In this document: positions 1-13,000 of the stretch, piece by piece | Layout of the letters: every line of letters starts with the position of its first letter | Numbering within the stretch: the first letter of the stretch is position 1 | NCBI GenBank assembly: GCA_031763025.1 | Contig: JASSKH010000004.1 | Location: 3,472,001-3,536,000 of the forward strand | Direction of reading: 5' to 3' | Source of the DNA: Macrocystis pyrifera | Taxonomy: Eukaryota; Sar; Phaeophyceae; Laminariales; Laminariaceae | DNA length: 64,000 bases | The notes under the pieces: generated by a model | Told to the model about the DNA's origin: nothing | What the model saw: the letters and a program-made list of their open reading frames with translations, nothing else | The model's database searches: none | Made by a program: the position numbers and the translations under genes

Positions 1-922
1 GTAGATACAAGACGCGCGTGATACCGCTCGATAGAACGTTGGTATATACCCTGTCTACCTCTGCTGTAAACGTGTACCACTATGGCCGAAAATACAATGG
101 ACGGATATACAACACCCGTTTGCACTCTGATGTAAACGTTAAGCAGGTATAAAATTAACGTCCAGCGCGGAACATCCCAAAAGCGCCAACGCACAATTTC
201 CTTCCCGTGTGGTGGACGTTTCCGGGGTCCCTTGGGCAGCGCAGCCTCCGTACGAGAAAAACATGTAAGAAAAGTGTTTGTGAAGGGAAACTTGACCGCA
301 CGAACCTCTGCCGTTCCGTGCCGCTTTGGACTGCTGCTACTGGTGACACAATCGTAACACGGCCGTTGCTGCTGCACTGGAGCAAAACACCGACGACCGC
401 GGCGGCAAGCGACCCCAACCATCGCAGCGGCGGGCACTCGCTGCGTAGACTCTTCTCACAACATCGCAAATACCAAACACCATGGAAACAACCCTCTTAG
501 AGATACACCCCGACCACGTAGCTAACACTCAGCGAACCCTAACCACTGAGCCAACCCTCAGCGTCCGCTGACTGTTATCTTAGTGAATGGGGTGCATCTC
601 TAATCAACGCACCACCTACTATTAATACAAGAGTCCCCGACTCCCCGACTCCTGTGCGTCGGTCGCGGACGCCAAGAACTGTTCACCTACGACTGGCTGA
701 CCAGTAAAGGCACCATCACAAATGGCCAACAGCCATGTCGATAAACCACCAGCTCCTCCCTACAGACACCACGACAACATGGCAAACACCATGGACGCAA
801 CGCATCACCCTCTTGGTCAAGGAAACATCACCAAGGCCAACACCACGGTGCTGCTGTAACAAACAACACAATTTTTCCACCATCACAAATCGCAAAAAAA
901 AAAACAAGGGAACCAAAAAAGA
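1..922. other. 3' flank of glutaredoxin; no gene recognised
   Basis: No convincing exon, RNA gene or mobile element seen. Around 530-575 the minus strand contains TTGGCTCAGTGGTTAGG, which resembles a tRNA box A, but no matching box B or cloverleaf follows. Confidence 0.4.
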
Positions 923-1027
923 TCACACCTCCTTCAGGCTCGGCGCCCCCGCCTCGGCATCCGCCATCGTCTTCTCTCTGGGAACACCGTTGAGCTGCAG
1001 CCCGAGGTCGCCCGTGGCGTCCAAGGC
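923..1027 (-). CDS. Glutaredoxin exon 4 (C-terminal helix, stop)
   Basis: Begins after a TTACAG acceptor with ALDATGDL, the helix that follows GGCDDL in GrxC-type proteins, and continues as an acidic tail to ...SLKEV and a TGA stop at 925-923. Position 928 could also act as a GT donor (GAG|GTGTGA), which would remove the stop and need a further exon. I prefer termination here because the product then has normal glutaredoxin length. Confidence 0.78.
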   Translation of the reverse strand, partial: ALDATGDLGLQLNGVPREKTMADAEAGAPSLKEV

Positions 1028-4000
1028 CTGTAAGGCGGGACCGGAGCAAACACAAAACGCACGCAAGAGGGTCGAAAACACGTACTACGCTAGTCTCGAG
1101 CTGTACACTGCACGAAGCGACCGCCAGCGCGGTGTGGCAGGGAACAAAACCCCCCGCTTGATACTCACATCACAGCCGAAACGGGGACTAAATCAACGGA
1201 TGTGTACATGCCGAAGACTTCAGGGTGGACGTACCATCACCACTCGTGAATCTCAAGCGGAGTTATGGAGCGACCCCAAACTTGCCCAGATATCGTAAGA
1301 AATAAGCACTTAGGTAATCCGCGCTTGGCTACTGCCACAATAGGGGGAGGTGGGTGTACTCACAGGGTTAGGGTCAGGGTAGGGGGGGGGGTGTATTCGT
1401 TACCGTGCATGGCCGTAGTGGTATGACCATAGACCCTCGCATCTCTACAATGCCGGGACGGAGTATGTCGGGTTTTCACCGACCAGGCAGACATGGCTTG
1501 CACCAAGCGCGAAGCACCGTGAGGTGTCCGGCGAGTCGCATGAAGGGTGAGCTGCATCCTACTAAAAACCGCTGGTGAGGGGGGGTTTCTTGAATATGGA
1601 TGACAGCATCAATGAATTGATTAAATTACCGGTGTGGCCACACTTCCAGAGACAGCAATGGGGTTACTATGTAACTGCCTCGTGGGTGCCTCACCATATA
1701 CACACTACGTGATACGATCATCCCCCTTATGCGGAGTAAAGGTTCTCCCCGCACAAAAATGATCTAACTCGACCGCCAGCCGTGGTAACCGCCAACAAAA
1801 AAACAAGAAAAGAAAACGGTACCCTGGCTGTCTAGCTCACGCAGTGAGAGGCGTGTTTCACAGCGTTGTCGCCAACCGACGCCAACCCAACCCATATATA
1901 TACCAGGTATACAATACGGGGGGGGGGGGGTATGATGCCATTGCTTTCTATTACCGCCTTTGGGCCACTCCGACGAGCGGCCCCGCACCTCACTCAAAAG
2001 AGGACTTGAGTATATTGCCTTTGGCGCAGCGTACCCAGCAATCCCGTGGCGGTGCATATCGCGAATCCGAAAAATAAAAAAAATGCTCAAGACTGAACCT
2101 ACATAGGGTTGTCACTCGGCCTAGTGGCTCTAAGCGGCTAAACATAAAGGGCCTCTAAAGTGAACCCCCTTCGTAACTTTCCGAAAAGGGGGGGAAACGC
2201 ACCTTAAGGTCGTCGCAGCCGCCGATGTGCTTCTTGTTGATCCAGATTTGTGGGACTGAGGTGCGGTTGGCCGCAAGGCTTGTCATCGCCTTCCGCATCT
2301 CCGACCCATTCGCCTCCTGGGCACCCCGAAAAAAACCACGCCAGACGAGAAAAAAACGGGAAATAAACGCGTCAGGACTCAGTTCCATCTTTACTCAATA
2401 CCCCACACCCAGCAAGGAGGAGACAGCGAGCAGATTCAACTCCAAGGGGGGGGGGGGGGGTGTACTCATTATCATGCATGGCCGTAGTCGTATGACCATA
2501 GTTCCCGCTCGGGCGGGTACACAAAGGAAATCTACATAGTATAAATCCCAACCTGCCGTTACGAGCTGCTGCACGGGATCTGTACCGTACAGATCCAACC
2601 CAGGAAACTTGTCTTACTGTAGGTCATGCAGGAAGTACGGCTGTCACGCGGCAACATGAGCTAGATCATACAGATCATACAGACCACACAGATCATACAG
2701 ACCACACAGATCATACAGACATCTATCTGCCCTGAAATATCTAGTACATGAGCTGTGGGAATGATCTGTAGATGATCTGTCGGAGGTGTGCAAGCTTTGA
2801 AAACTACAGTAGTAGGCGTTTTCTTCTACATGAAAACCCTTTCGCACTAGACCTCCGCGCTTCAGGGACAAACTGTGCTCAGGATCAAGAATTGAATAGT
2901 ACCATTACTTTTCCGGTGCATGCTACGATAGAGGGCGAATCTACCTTTGCCTGCCTTCCTCACTTGAGCAAGTTCATACTTCACCCGAAAACCGAACTAG
3001 AGACGTACGTTTTGGTTTTGGTTTGTCTTCTTCCCATTTATTATATTTACCCTTCTTCTCTCTCTCCCTCTTATTACGGGGGACCATAGTAAATAGGACC
3101 AAATATTGCTAGTAAAAATAGTTAAATATATAGGTTTAGTGTGTAACGTAGGTCCTATTTACTATGGATCCCCCTCCCCACTACGGCTCGTGCCTTCATT
3201 TTATCTCGAGAAGACTTTAGCCATTTCTCCCCTCGTCGACTCGCGTCTGAAAGTGCGCCTACCCACGTGTAACCCGAAAAAAAAAACAATGACATGGCCT
3301 ATCGTTAGGGGTGTTTCCTTTTTCTTTGTGCGTAAAACACAAGTACTGACACTCGTCCTCCGGCGACATTGGGTACCTGCTCAGTTGAGGGGTCTCCCGT
3401 CAGTCACAAACGGTTTAACCAAAAAGTGCATTTCCAGAAATGGTCTCTCTTTAGTGCCGGTGTGCAAGTATATGTGCCAGCCAACAATACCAGTACTATC
3501 TTCAGCGGCGACCAACCGGCACTATTTACTCCGCACACTACCACACTGGGCAAAATCCCATCTGTGCCAACAAAGCGATTTAACAGGCACTGTAACTATA
3601 GCGGGCAGGCGGCACTACTAGTACTCAACACTCAACAGGCACAAAGTTGAGGAGCCCCTTCAAAAAGTGCAAGTACGCAATACAGTAGTTAGGGTACCTA
3701 CCTACCCACTTCAAGACCCTTCCGTGACAACGACTTTAACGTGGCCTCATCTCTCTCTACTCGGGGTCTTTGTCTTGTAGTTCAGCAACTGCATAAATCA
3801 TCCCATAGTAATACCAAGTAGATTATTTATCGGTACAACTCTATTCACCTGTGGTCTCATCTCCCGAAAGGTCATAAAACGGTCGGTCTTAAATCGGGTA
3901 CCTCACTCTAACCCTATATAGTAGCAGGCGTCTTCCGGTAGTTTCTCGACTTACAGAGAAGTAAAGGAGTACCTGGTAGACGCTACTGTATACACACAGT

Positions 4001-7000
4001 TCAACTACGGCCCCCCACCATAGCAGGAAGCGTCACACGCCACACACCGGGCATCGTACACAGCAGCGGCAAGCGCTCTCACGAGCAGCGGCTATGTATG
4101 TATCGTGTACGAACACGCCAACACTCTCGATACATAAAAACGAAGCGCGACTGTCCGGGACGGTTCTGCCGTGTCTACTTGCCGTGAGGAGTGCCGTAAA
4201 GACCGCCGACTTCGCACAGGAGTACAACCGTTTTTCATCGGTCGTTTTCTCGACAAAACGGTAGGAGTGCTAAAATCGAAACAGTATATTTTCGGAAGGC
4301 TCTCGACCAGATATTTCCGAAAACAGGTTGTTCGGTACTTGTTCGGTATTTATTGACAAATTTTCCGTCCTGGAAACATCGAGCGCTGAAAAGGATGGTA
4401 GCACCCCTAAAATATCCCTGCCCGAACTGAACGCTCTTTGTGGTACCATGCCTTGGCCCTTCTTCGACAAACCCCTTGAAGTCATATTTGATTCCAACCA
4501 GAAGCCCAAACCCTAACCCCAACAGCCTGGAAAATTTCACTCCTCAGACAGATCATGTACAGATCATCCATTCTCACACTTCACGATCTAGATCTTTCAC
4601 GGCAGACATATTCCCGATCTTGTATGATCTGTGTGATGTAGCTCATGTCGCCAGGTGGGAGCCATGTAATTGATCTGCATGATCTAGGACAGATTTGCCG
4701 GATCGGATCTGAGCCATACAGATCCTGCGCAGCATCTCATAACGGCAGGTTAGGATCTAGATGACATATCTGATCTATCTGATCTGTCCGAGGTGTCGGA
4801 AGCTCTCGAATTGAGCGCGATGAAGGTTTTATGTGTATTTTCACCCATTGTGCTGGAAGATGGGTGGCCCAGATCGTATACCCTACCAGAACGATTCGCA
4901 CGCGTTTCACACTGACAGACAGACAGACAGACAGACCGCCATCACCATAAACATCTCGGTAGGCAGCAGTAAAGGACAGAAAAATAACCGCACCTTGTCC
5001 ATGTCGACGAATCGGCCTGTGATGCCATGGGCCGCCAGCGTCCGCTTCGCCTGCAACAAATCAACGGGTGAACAACAAACACGGCGGTCACGGGAGGCCA
5101 ACCAAACCGCGGAATCGTGAGCAACGAATAACCCTTTCGCTGGATTGCTCGTAGTATACCGACCTCTAGAAGCCGAGAGAGAGCAGAATTATTAATCTTC
5201 CATTCGCGAGACAGATCATGATGTATCTGTGTACTGTAGATCATCTCGAACCTAGCCTGCCGTCGTGGTATGTTTTTTCGAAAAATACAACAAGTAGGTC
5301 AGCCGCGAGCTCGACACGCTGTGAGTGGTTGACATTCAACTTTGCATGGCGTGTGATACATCGGGCGCGCTTGTTTCTACGTTGTGCAGGATCTGTATAG
5401 TACAGATACAACCCAGGAAAGATGTCCTAGTCGGTACAGGTTATACGGCTCCCACCCGTCAGCATGAGCTACTGTAGATCATACAGATCATACAGACCAT
5501 ACAGATCAGGAATACATGCATCTATCTGCCCTGAAAGATCTCGATCATGATAAATTAGTATTAGTAGATCATCTGTGCGAGGTGTGCAATGTTCGTACCA
5601 AGAGACTGCTACGAGCTACGATCACGAGGGTGAACTATTGCTGTACAACAGCAGCCGCATCTGTATGTCCGCGACTGCCGTCATGCACGGTAGTTACCGA
5701 CACCATTGTAGCCCCCACCGGGGAGATGTCAATATACTGCTGTCTGTATTAATAGTATCCCTTGCCCGATTGATCTCTTGGCTTGCGAAGTTTGAGTACC
5801 AACCACTCAATTGGTCGACCTCACAGACTCACAGCTGACGTATGTATTGGGTATGTTTTTCTTGAACCAAACCTGCAGTACTACTGTAGTATCAAAGCGT
5901 TTTCAGGCGACTTCACGAACGAAAACACGATGCAACTATAAAAATGCATGATGATCGTAAAATGATAAATATTTTTGCTCGGGGCATGATACATTATGTT
6001 CTGAAGGGATGCAAGGCGCACTCACAGCAAGGTGCGGCCTGATCTTGCTGGTGTATATCTGGTGCGTACGTACGTAATCACGCTGATGCGCGCTCACGCG
6101 TATGCCATCTGTTGGCGTATATCATACCGACCGTCTGTCCGATAAAGTATACTGGTACGTGCGCACGTGTGTACAGCTGTACCTGGTACAGTATACCATT
6201 TGTTGTTGTTGTTCTCGCATTAACTCATCCCCACACTGCACAATACAATGCATTCTGTGGTCGCAGGACAGGCCCCTATAACAGATAACTCTGTCTGGAG
6301 TGTGAGTGGAAGAATGCCTCGGGAAAAAATAAAAACAAGCAGAGAATAATGGATTATGATAACTGAAGCACGTCTACACCTCAGACTTGAATAAAAAAAG
6401 TAAGGTCCGCGCAAGTACGATCAGTCAGGTACATGCGGTACGCTGTACAGGTCGCCACAGAAACCGAGAAGACCTCATACTGCCCAGAAAAAAAAAACTC
6501 AAAGTCGAAAAATTGAAATCGAAATCGAAAAAATCAAAAATCAAAAAGGGAAGAGAGAAAAAAGTTCAGTTCAAGCAAGAAAGCAAGACATCAAGAAAGG
6601 AAACACACTAGAGAATGCTCAGATTTTCGCAGATCGCAGGCTCGCAAGCTACCGAGATGTGTAGAACAGAGATATAAGAACCAGGAAACAAGCATACGTC
6701 GCTACAAAGAACACCAAGGAGGAAGCGAAAACGAAACTAATACGTACAAGAAAAAATGAAAAGGGAGACGACGAAGCAAAGCCAAGAGAAAAAACAGATA
6801 CATACGTAATATGGCAAAAATCAAGAAGGAAGATACAGACAGAGACACAAAGAGGGGCAAACAGGAAAATAGGAAAGAGCAAAACAAACAAAGGAATGGG
6901 AATAAAAAGGAAAACAAAAAAAAAGCACAAAAAAGACCTGGTGCCATGTATACTGCTGTACACTGTACACTACTGCTGTAAGCAGATGGTTGAAAACAGA

Positions 7001-10000
7001 GCGAAAATGTCGTTATGCTCGTTTCATACCTGGTATTATATAACTGTAAAAAAAATGAATCGCCTTAACTTGCTATTAATATTAATAGTTGAAGCTGAGA
7101 ACTTTTAAAGCCTTTTTGGGGCCCCCGGATCCTGGTGGATATGTACTGACTGTAGTGACATACATAACGACCAACACAATAATAGTTTCGGTGATATCAA
7201 CCATCTACAATCAGCGCGAGAGTCAAGCAACAACGGTAAGATCGCGTTGCTACCCGTCCCGTCCGACTCCTCCCTTGCTCGCTTGGGCTGTTGCATATTG
7301 CTACTGAACACGAAATTGAACCACCCCCCAACCATGCATGCCATGCATGGCCGTTCGTTGCAGCAATGCTGTGGCCGTGAGTGCCGATATGAATAATCGT
7401 AATTTTTCCCCTCTCAACTCCCTAATGTTGTGTTTGGCCAATCTGACAATTTGTACTGGTAAACTGTTTATTCGTTTTTTCGGATCTTACCTGTGAAGGG
7501 TTCCAGCACCTTTTGTGTTGACCACGGAATCCTTGATTATTAGATTGAGCAGAGTTAGTGTGAAAACAACAACATTGATACTGAAAAAAAAACGTTCTTC
7601 ATACTCGTATAAGAACAGAGTGTATAGTGGGCACGTAAGACATGTTCTGCCTTGACGGCATTGCACTGCAGCTGCTGTCCATTACGAACAAAAAATATAA
7701 ATGGTGCATACCAGCAGTGCTACTTACTGCTGTACCTACGTATTCCACATTTTGCGAAGTTCACATGCATAGTCTCGTGGCTGTGCGGCCTAGTGGCCAC
7801 AGAGCTCTGATACCTCCGTGTCACAAGGGTGGGAAGATAACACACACCCTCAGACCAATTCCAAGGATGGTTGGTTTATCAAGAGTATACCACGCCGGTA
7901 AAACCGAGCAACGTGTCTTCTCTATTAATAGCAAGATCTCAACGATATATATCCCAAGCTACGATTCATTTGTCGCTTGGTTTCGTTGGGGGGAGAAAAT
8001 CGACACCGAAATTCGTCCCCGGGTGGTGACAGGTTCTGGTCGGTCGGGGAATGAAAAAGAATCAGCTCCAGACGCTGGGTGTTGCCAGATGTCGATGTGG
8101 GGAAAGAACGGTACGCTGACTGCAGCACCTCTGGGTTCTGTAGCCAAAAGATACCAAGCCGTGGAGGTTTCAGTGTAATCGCATGTGTGAGTGGAGCAGT
8201 GGCCGGGGATCCTGTGTGATGTCCCCTAGCCACCTGGCTCGTGGTCCGATGAGGATCACTCCGTGATAATACAAGCTCTAAGAACAAGACTTACTGAGTG
8301 CGAGGCCAGCGAGACTGGTGGAGTCCCTCGCTGGAAGCCCTCTTGCTGATATCATCTGGCAGAGGCCATAATATCTAGATATTCCGCCTTACTTCTGTTG
8401 GAGGAGTTTTCGGCTGCGGAGTATTGGGTCACAGCTGGGAAGGCAGTTGGCCCGTTGGACGGATCGAAACGGCTTGAAGCGCACAGCAGGGGAGGACGCT
8501 CCGGGAGCTGGAGGACGCACAGGTCAGGCGGCAGTTTCTCCGTTATTACAGTAGAGTCCAGGTGGACTGCTGTGGATTATGGCGCACACGGCAAGCACGC
8601 CGCTGGTGGTAGGGGAGTCTCTGACTCCACCGAAATACGGAGAGGTGTGGACCGAGCAGGCCTCTCGTGTTTTTTACGCAGCGTACCTCGATTATGAGGA
8701 ACGGCTGCAGCTCGCCAACGCTCAGGGGGTGGTTCAGCACTCCAAAGTGAGCATGGGCCAGCTTATCCCCAATTACATTCATCGGTGTTTTGAGGGATTT
8801 TACAAGCATCAGACTACGATGACCGCCTCGGAGTTGTTGGACGCTGTTAGGCAGCACGCTGGTTACACAACCACCAGCAACAGATTTGACACCTCGCGGG
8901 CGGCAGCGGACTTGCGTCGCGTTCTCTCAATGAGGCGCGATGAAAAGCAGGGCGGTGAAACATCCGTCAAAGACCGCGCGATGATGGTAAACTCCGCTAT
9001 GGAAAAGTATTTTGCGGAGAATCACGCGGTGCATGCCATGTACCGCGCGCAGGACCGTTCGTGGTTGCCCGGACCGGCGGAATTTGTGAGCATGGCGTTG
9101 GTGGATGGCTTATGGCCTTCCGAGTTCAAAAAGTACGTAAAAGGTCAGCTAACGTACGCTGCAGGGTGGAAGAAGGACCCGGCATTGGTCATGGACCAAA
9201 TTTTTTCTGCTGCAGAACAGTGGAAATTCATCGAGGCGTATGGTCGGAAAGATGCTGCAGGGGCAGCTGAACCGCGACGCCAACAGCAGCAGAAACCGAA
9301 ACAGCAGCAGTCCGCGAAAAAGTCGTTTGTTCGCGTCTGTTTCGAGTGTGGTGATCCCAACCATTATGTTTCTGATTGCCCAAAAGCTCGCGGTGGCGGC
9401 ACAGCTCCCAGCAGTGGTGGGCGCGGGTCGTCAGGGTATCGCGGGGGCCGCAATGGCGGCCGGGGCAGATTCAACCATGGACGCGGGCGCGGTGGCCGTG
9501 GTGGCAATCAATTGACAGCGGGCGGTGGAACTTCTGCTGTTGCTTCTTCAACTTCTGGTGCGCCAGCGGCAGGAGCCGCTGGGTCGGGATCTGGTTCGTC
9601 TGTTGCCGGCCGAGCTGTATACGTTGGAGGAGCTGGAACATCGGTGGGTGCTGCTGGAGCGAGAACTTCGCCATCCACCGAGCGGGCGGAGTCAGTGTCT
9701 GGTGCTGCTGCAGGGGCGGTAGCGCCGGAACCGTCTGTATATTCGACGTCTTGGTCGGGGTGGACCGCCGATTCTATTTCTTCGGCGCCGGCTGTAGGAG
9801 GGCAGCCATGGCGTCAGGTGACTCTTGGTACCGACCAGAGTTCAACGGCAGGTGAAGTGCCTGTCGATCGCAGCGCTGAGTGTTTACGCGCTGATCTCTC
9901 TTTGCCAGGGTCGGTTGGTTCGCTGATGGCGCGTGTGATCCTTGATTCGGGGTCGGCGCTCACGTCCATCGGTGTCGGCTTACTTCAGCAGCTGTCTTCG

Positions 10001-13000
10001 CATTTCGGCGGCGCCGATCTGCAAATTCCGTTCGAAAATGGCCCGCAGCAGGCGAAAACCGCTACGGGTGTTTCAGTGATGGTCACGCACAAAACGGTGC
10101 CGATTGCCGTGAGTGTACGGACGCCGTGGGGAGCGGTGAAATTGGAGCCCATCACTTTCGCGGTCATGCCTGGTACAGATAACGTCGTTCTGTTTGGCAT
10201 GGCTACCATGAAAGCTCTTGGCATCGACGTCTACCGTGAAGCTCTGGAGAAGCTTCGCCCTCGCGCAGTGCCGGTATCGACCGGTGTGGAGACTCCGAGT
10301 TACCTTGCGGCGCGCAGAGTGACGGTTTCCGTGCGTGCTTTTCAGACCGAGGCTACGGTGGATGCTCCGGAGGACAAGGCGGTGGAACATTTGGTCGACC
10401 GGGGGCCAGACATGTTCATGGATCGGGAGGAGGAGCGGACGGCCCGAGAACGGGCGTTGGAGGACAGCGTGCAGCAGGCAGAGCAGAGTGGATTAAGCGT
10501 CGGCGGAGCAACCCGTTTGCGCGAAATTTTGGCTCGTCGCGTGGGTGCTTTTCGCCGTGCGCTGTGTGGTGATCCGCCAGCGCAAGTGGAGCCGATGCGA
10601 GTGCAGCTGAAGCAACAGGCGCAGCCTGTCAAGGCAACGCCACGTCGGTACGAACCGACGAAAAGGGACTGGCTCTCGAAGTGCATTGCTGCTTTGGTGT
10701 TTTTTGGCTTTGTCTACCACAACATCCAGGCGGTGTGGGCGAGTCCGGCGATGGCGGTGCCCAAGAAGGACTCTTTCCGTTTGGTGAGCGACTACTCGGC
10801 GGTGAACGCACAGGTGGAGAAGTCCCCGGGCGTCATGCCCAACCATGAAGACATGGGAGATCTGCTGGGGGCGCGTTTCTTCGGCAAGCTGGACCTACTT
10901 CAAGGGTACTGGCAGATGCCTTTGGCTCCGGAGGCGCAAGACGTCTTCACCATGGCGACAAGCGACGGTTTGTTCACGCCTACCCGTGTTCCCCAAGGTG
11001 TTTTGAATGCGACTTCTTATTTCCAAGGTGTCATGACTGAAGTGTTGCGTGGTTTGGATTGCAAAGTTTGGGTCGATGACGTTTTCTTTTTCGCAGACAC
11101 CGAAGAAGCTCTTCTGCAGCTGCTTGATGACATTCTTGAACGCCTGGAGAATGTTGGACTGTTTGTCGCCGCCCACAAGTGTACCTTCTTCTCTCGTGAA
11201 CTGGTCTGGTGTGGTAAGGTGTATTCCAATGGTGTCGTGTCCCATGACCCCGCTCGAGTGCAAGGTTTAAGTGAAATGCGTCGTCCCGAAAACGCTGGAG
11301 AACTAATGCAATTCTTGCAGGCTGTCAACTGGTTGCGTACATCGTTACCACGTTTAGCGGAAACGGTAGCACCGTTACGTGATTTTTTGGAGGAGCTCCT
11401 TGTTGGGGCTACACGTCGGACTAAGCGAGTGGCGCGCAATCGTGTCATCAAGGATACCGCGTGGACGGAGGATCGGGTGCGGGCGTGGAATGCCGCACGG
11501 GGTTTGGTGGCGCAAGCAGTGCCGCTTCATCATCCTCGTCCCGGGTGCGTTGTTTTGATGTTTCCTGACGCTTCTGATTTCCATTGGGGTAGTTTTCTCA
11601 CCCAAGTGCCTGAACACGAATTTCGCAGTGGATTGGCGTTGGAAAGCATGTCTCACGAGCCTCTCGGATTTCTGAGTGGTTCGTTCACAGGTTCGCAGTT
11701 GCGCTGGGCGACTGTCGACAAAGAAGGTTTTGCGATCGTTAATACGTTCCGGAGGCTCGAATACCTGCTTTGGGGTGGTGTTCATATCTTTACTGATCAT
11801 CGAAACTTGCAGTACATTTTCAATCCGGAGAAGTGTGTCACGACGGTCACAAAGACCATGGCACAACGCCTAGAGAATTGGAAGGGTGTTTTAGGACAAT
11901 ACCGCTATGCAATCGAACACATCCCTGGCGATCGAAACTGTTGGGGGGATCTGTTGTCTCGTTGGGTCAAAGTTCCTACGGTGCCTGTTCGTTCGGTTGC
12001 CGTGCACAGCCCATGTAATGCTGACGATTCGCTTCCCGCATTGGATGTGATTCGTGCCTCGCAACAAAGGTCTGTCGCTCGTATCGGCGTTGGTGTTCAT
12101 GAATTTTCGACAACCTTCGGTCAAGCTACCTTGGCCGATGATGGTTTGTTTCGTGTGCGTGTTGGGGTGCGTGACGTCTTGTGGATTCCGCCGGATGATC
12201 TTGCTCTTCAAACTCGTTTGATGGTGTGCGCGCACATGCGCTCGGCTGGTCACCGTGGTGTGGCGCCGACTTTGTTTCGCCTGAAGGAATATTGTGTTTG
12301 GCCTCACATGGATTCTCAGGTTCGCGAATTCGTTCGCCAGTGTTTGCACTGTGTAGACACGCGTGCAGGTGCACTCATTCCTCGTCCCTACGGAGACACG
12401 GTGCATGGTACCGCTCCGGGAGAAGTGGTGCACTTTGATTTTTTGTATGTTGGCCACAGCGGGCCCGAAGGTAGCGATGGCCTGCCTGATGAGGATGGTT
12501 TCCGATATGTTTTGGTCATCATGGATGATTTGTCCAACTACGTGGCGTTGGAACCGGCCGAGGCTTGTACAGCCGAGGTCACAGCGAAGCATTTGCTAGC
12601 CTGGTGTAAGACTTTGGGGGTGCCGCGTGTGTGGGTGAGTGATACCGCCACGCATTTCAAGAACAGGGTGCTTGCTTTGTTGAGCGACGCGTTGCACATC
12701 GAACATCGTTTTGCTGTCGCTTACACGCCGTGGTCGAACGGTACGTGTGAACGCATGGTAAAAGAGGTGGTACGTGCTCTGCGTTCCATTCTGTCAGAAC
12801 AGCGTCGTCAGGTTTCGGAGTGGGTTGATGTTTTGCCGGCCGCTCAGTGGGCCTTGAACACTTCGTTTCGTGAACGTTACCGAAGCACTCCGTACAGCGT
12901 GATGTTTGGGCGTGCTCCGCGTACCGATTTCTCGGCGCTCGTTTCTGAGTCTGATGGCAGGTGGAATGTTGACGTGATGAATGATGACTTGTTGCGTGCG

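Larger units (their letters stand above)
5051..8138. other. Glutaredoxin intron 1, left part
   Basis: Apart from the repeats listed separately, no exon was recognised. An open frame from 7642 runs into the 5' LTR and has no recognisable domain. A block near 7500-7565 (TTGACCACGGAATCCTTGAT) recurs diverged at about 57310-57375. Confidence 0.4.

Noticed and set aside
735-1298. 187-codon plus-strand frame
   Set aside because: It is the antisense shadow of glutaredoxin exon 4 and its flanks; its product is low-complexity and has no family features.
7642-8178. 178-codon frame next to the 5' LTR
   Set aside because: Ends inside the LTR and crosses the insertion junction, so it cannot predate the insertion; no domains.
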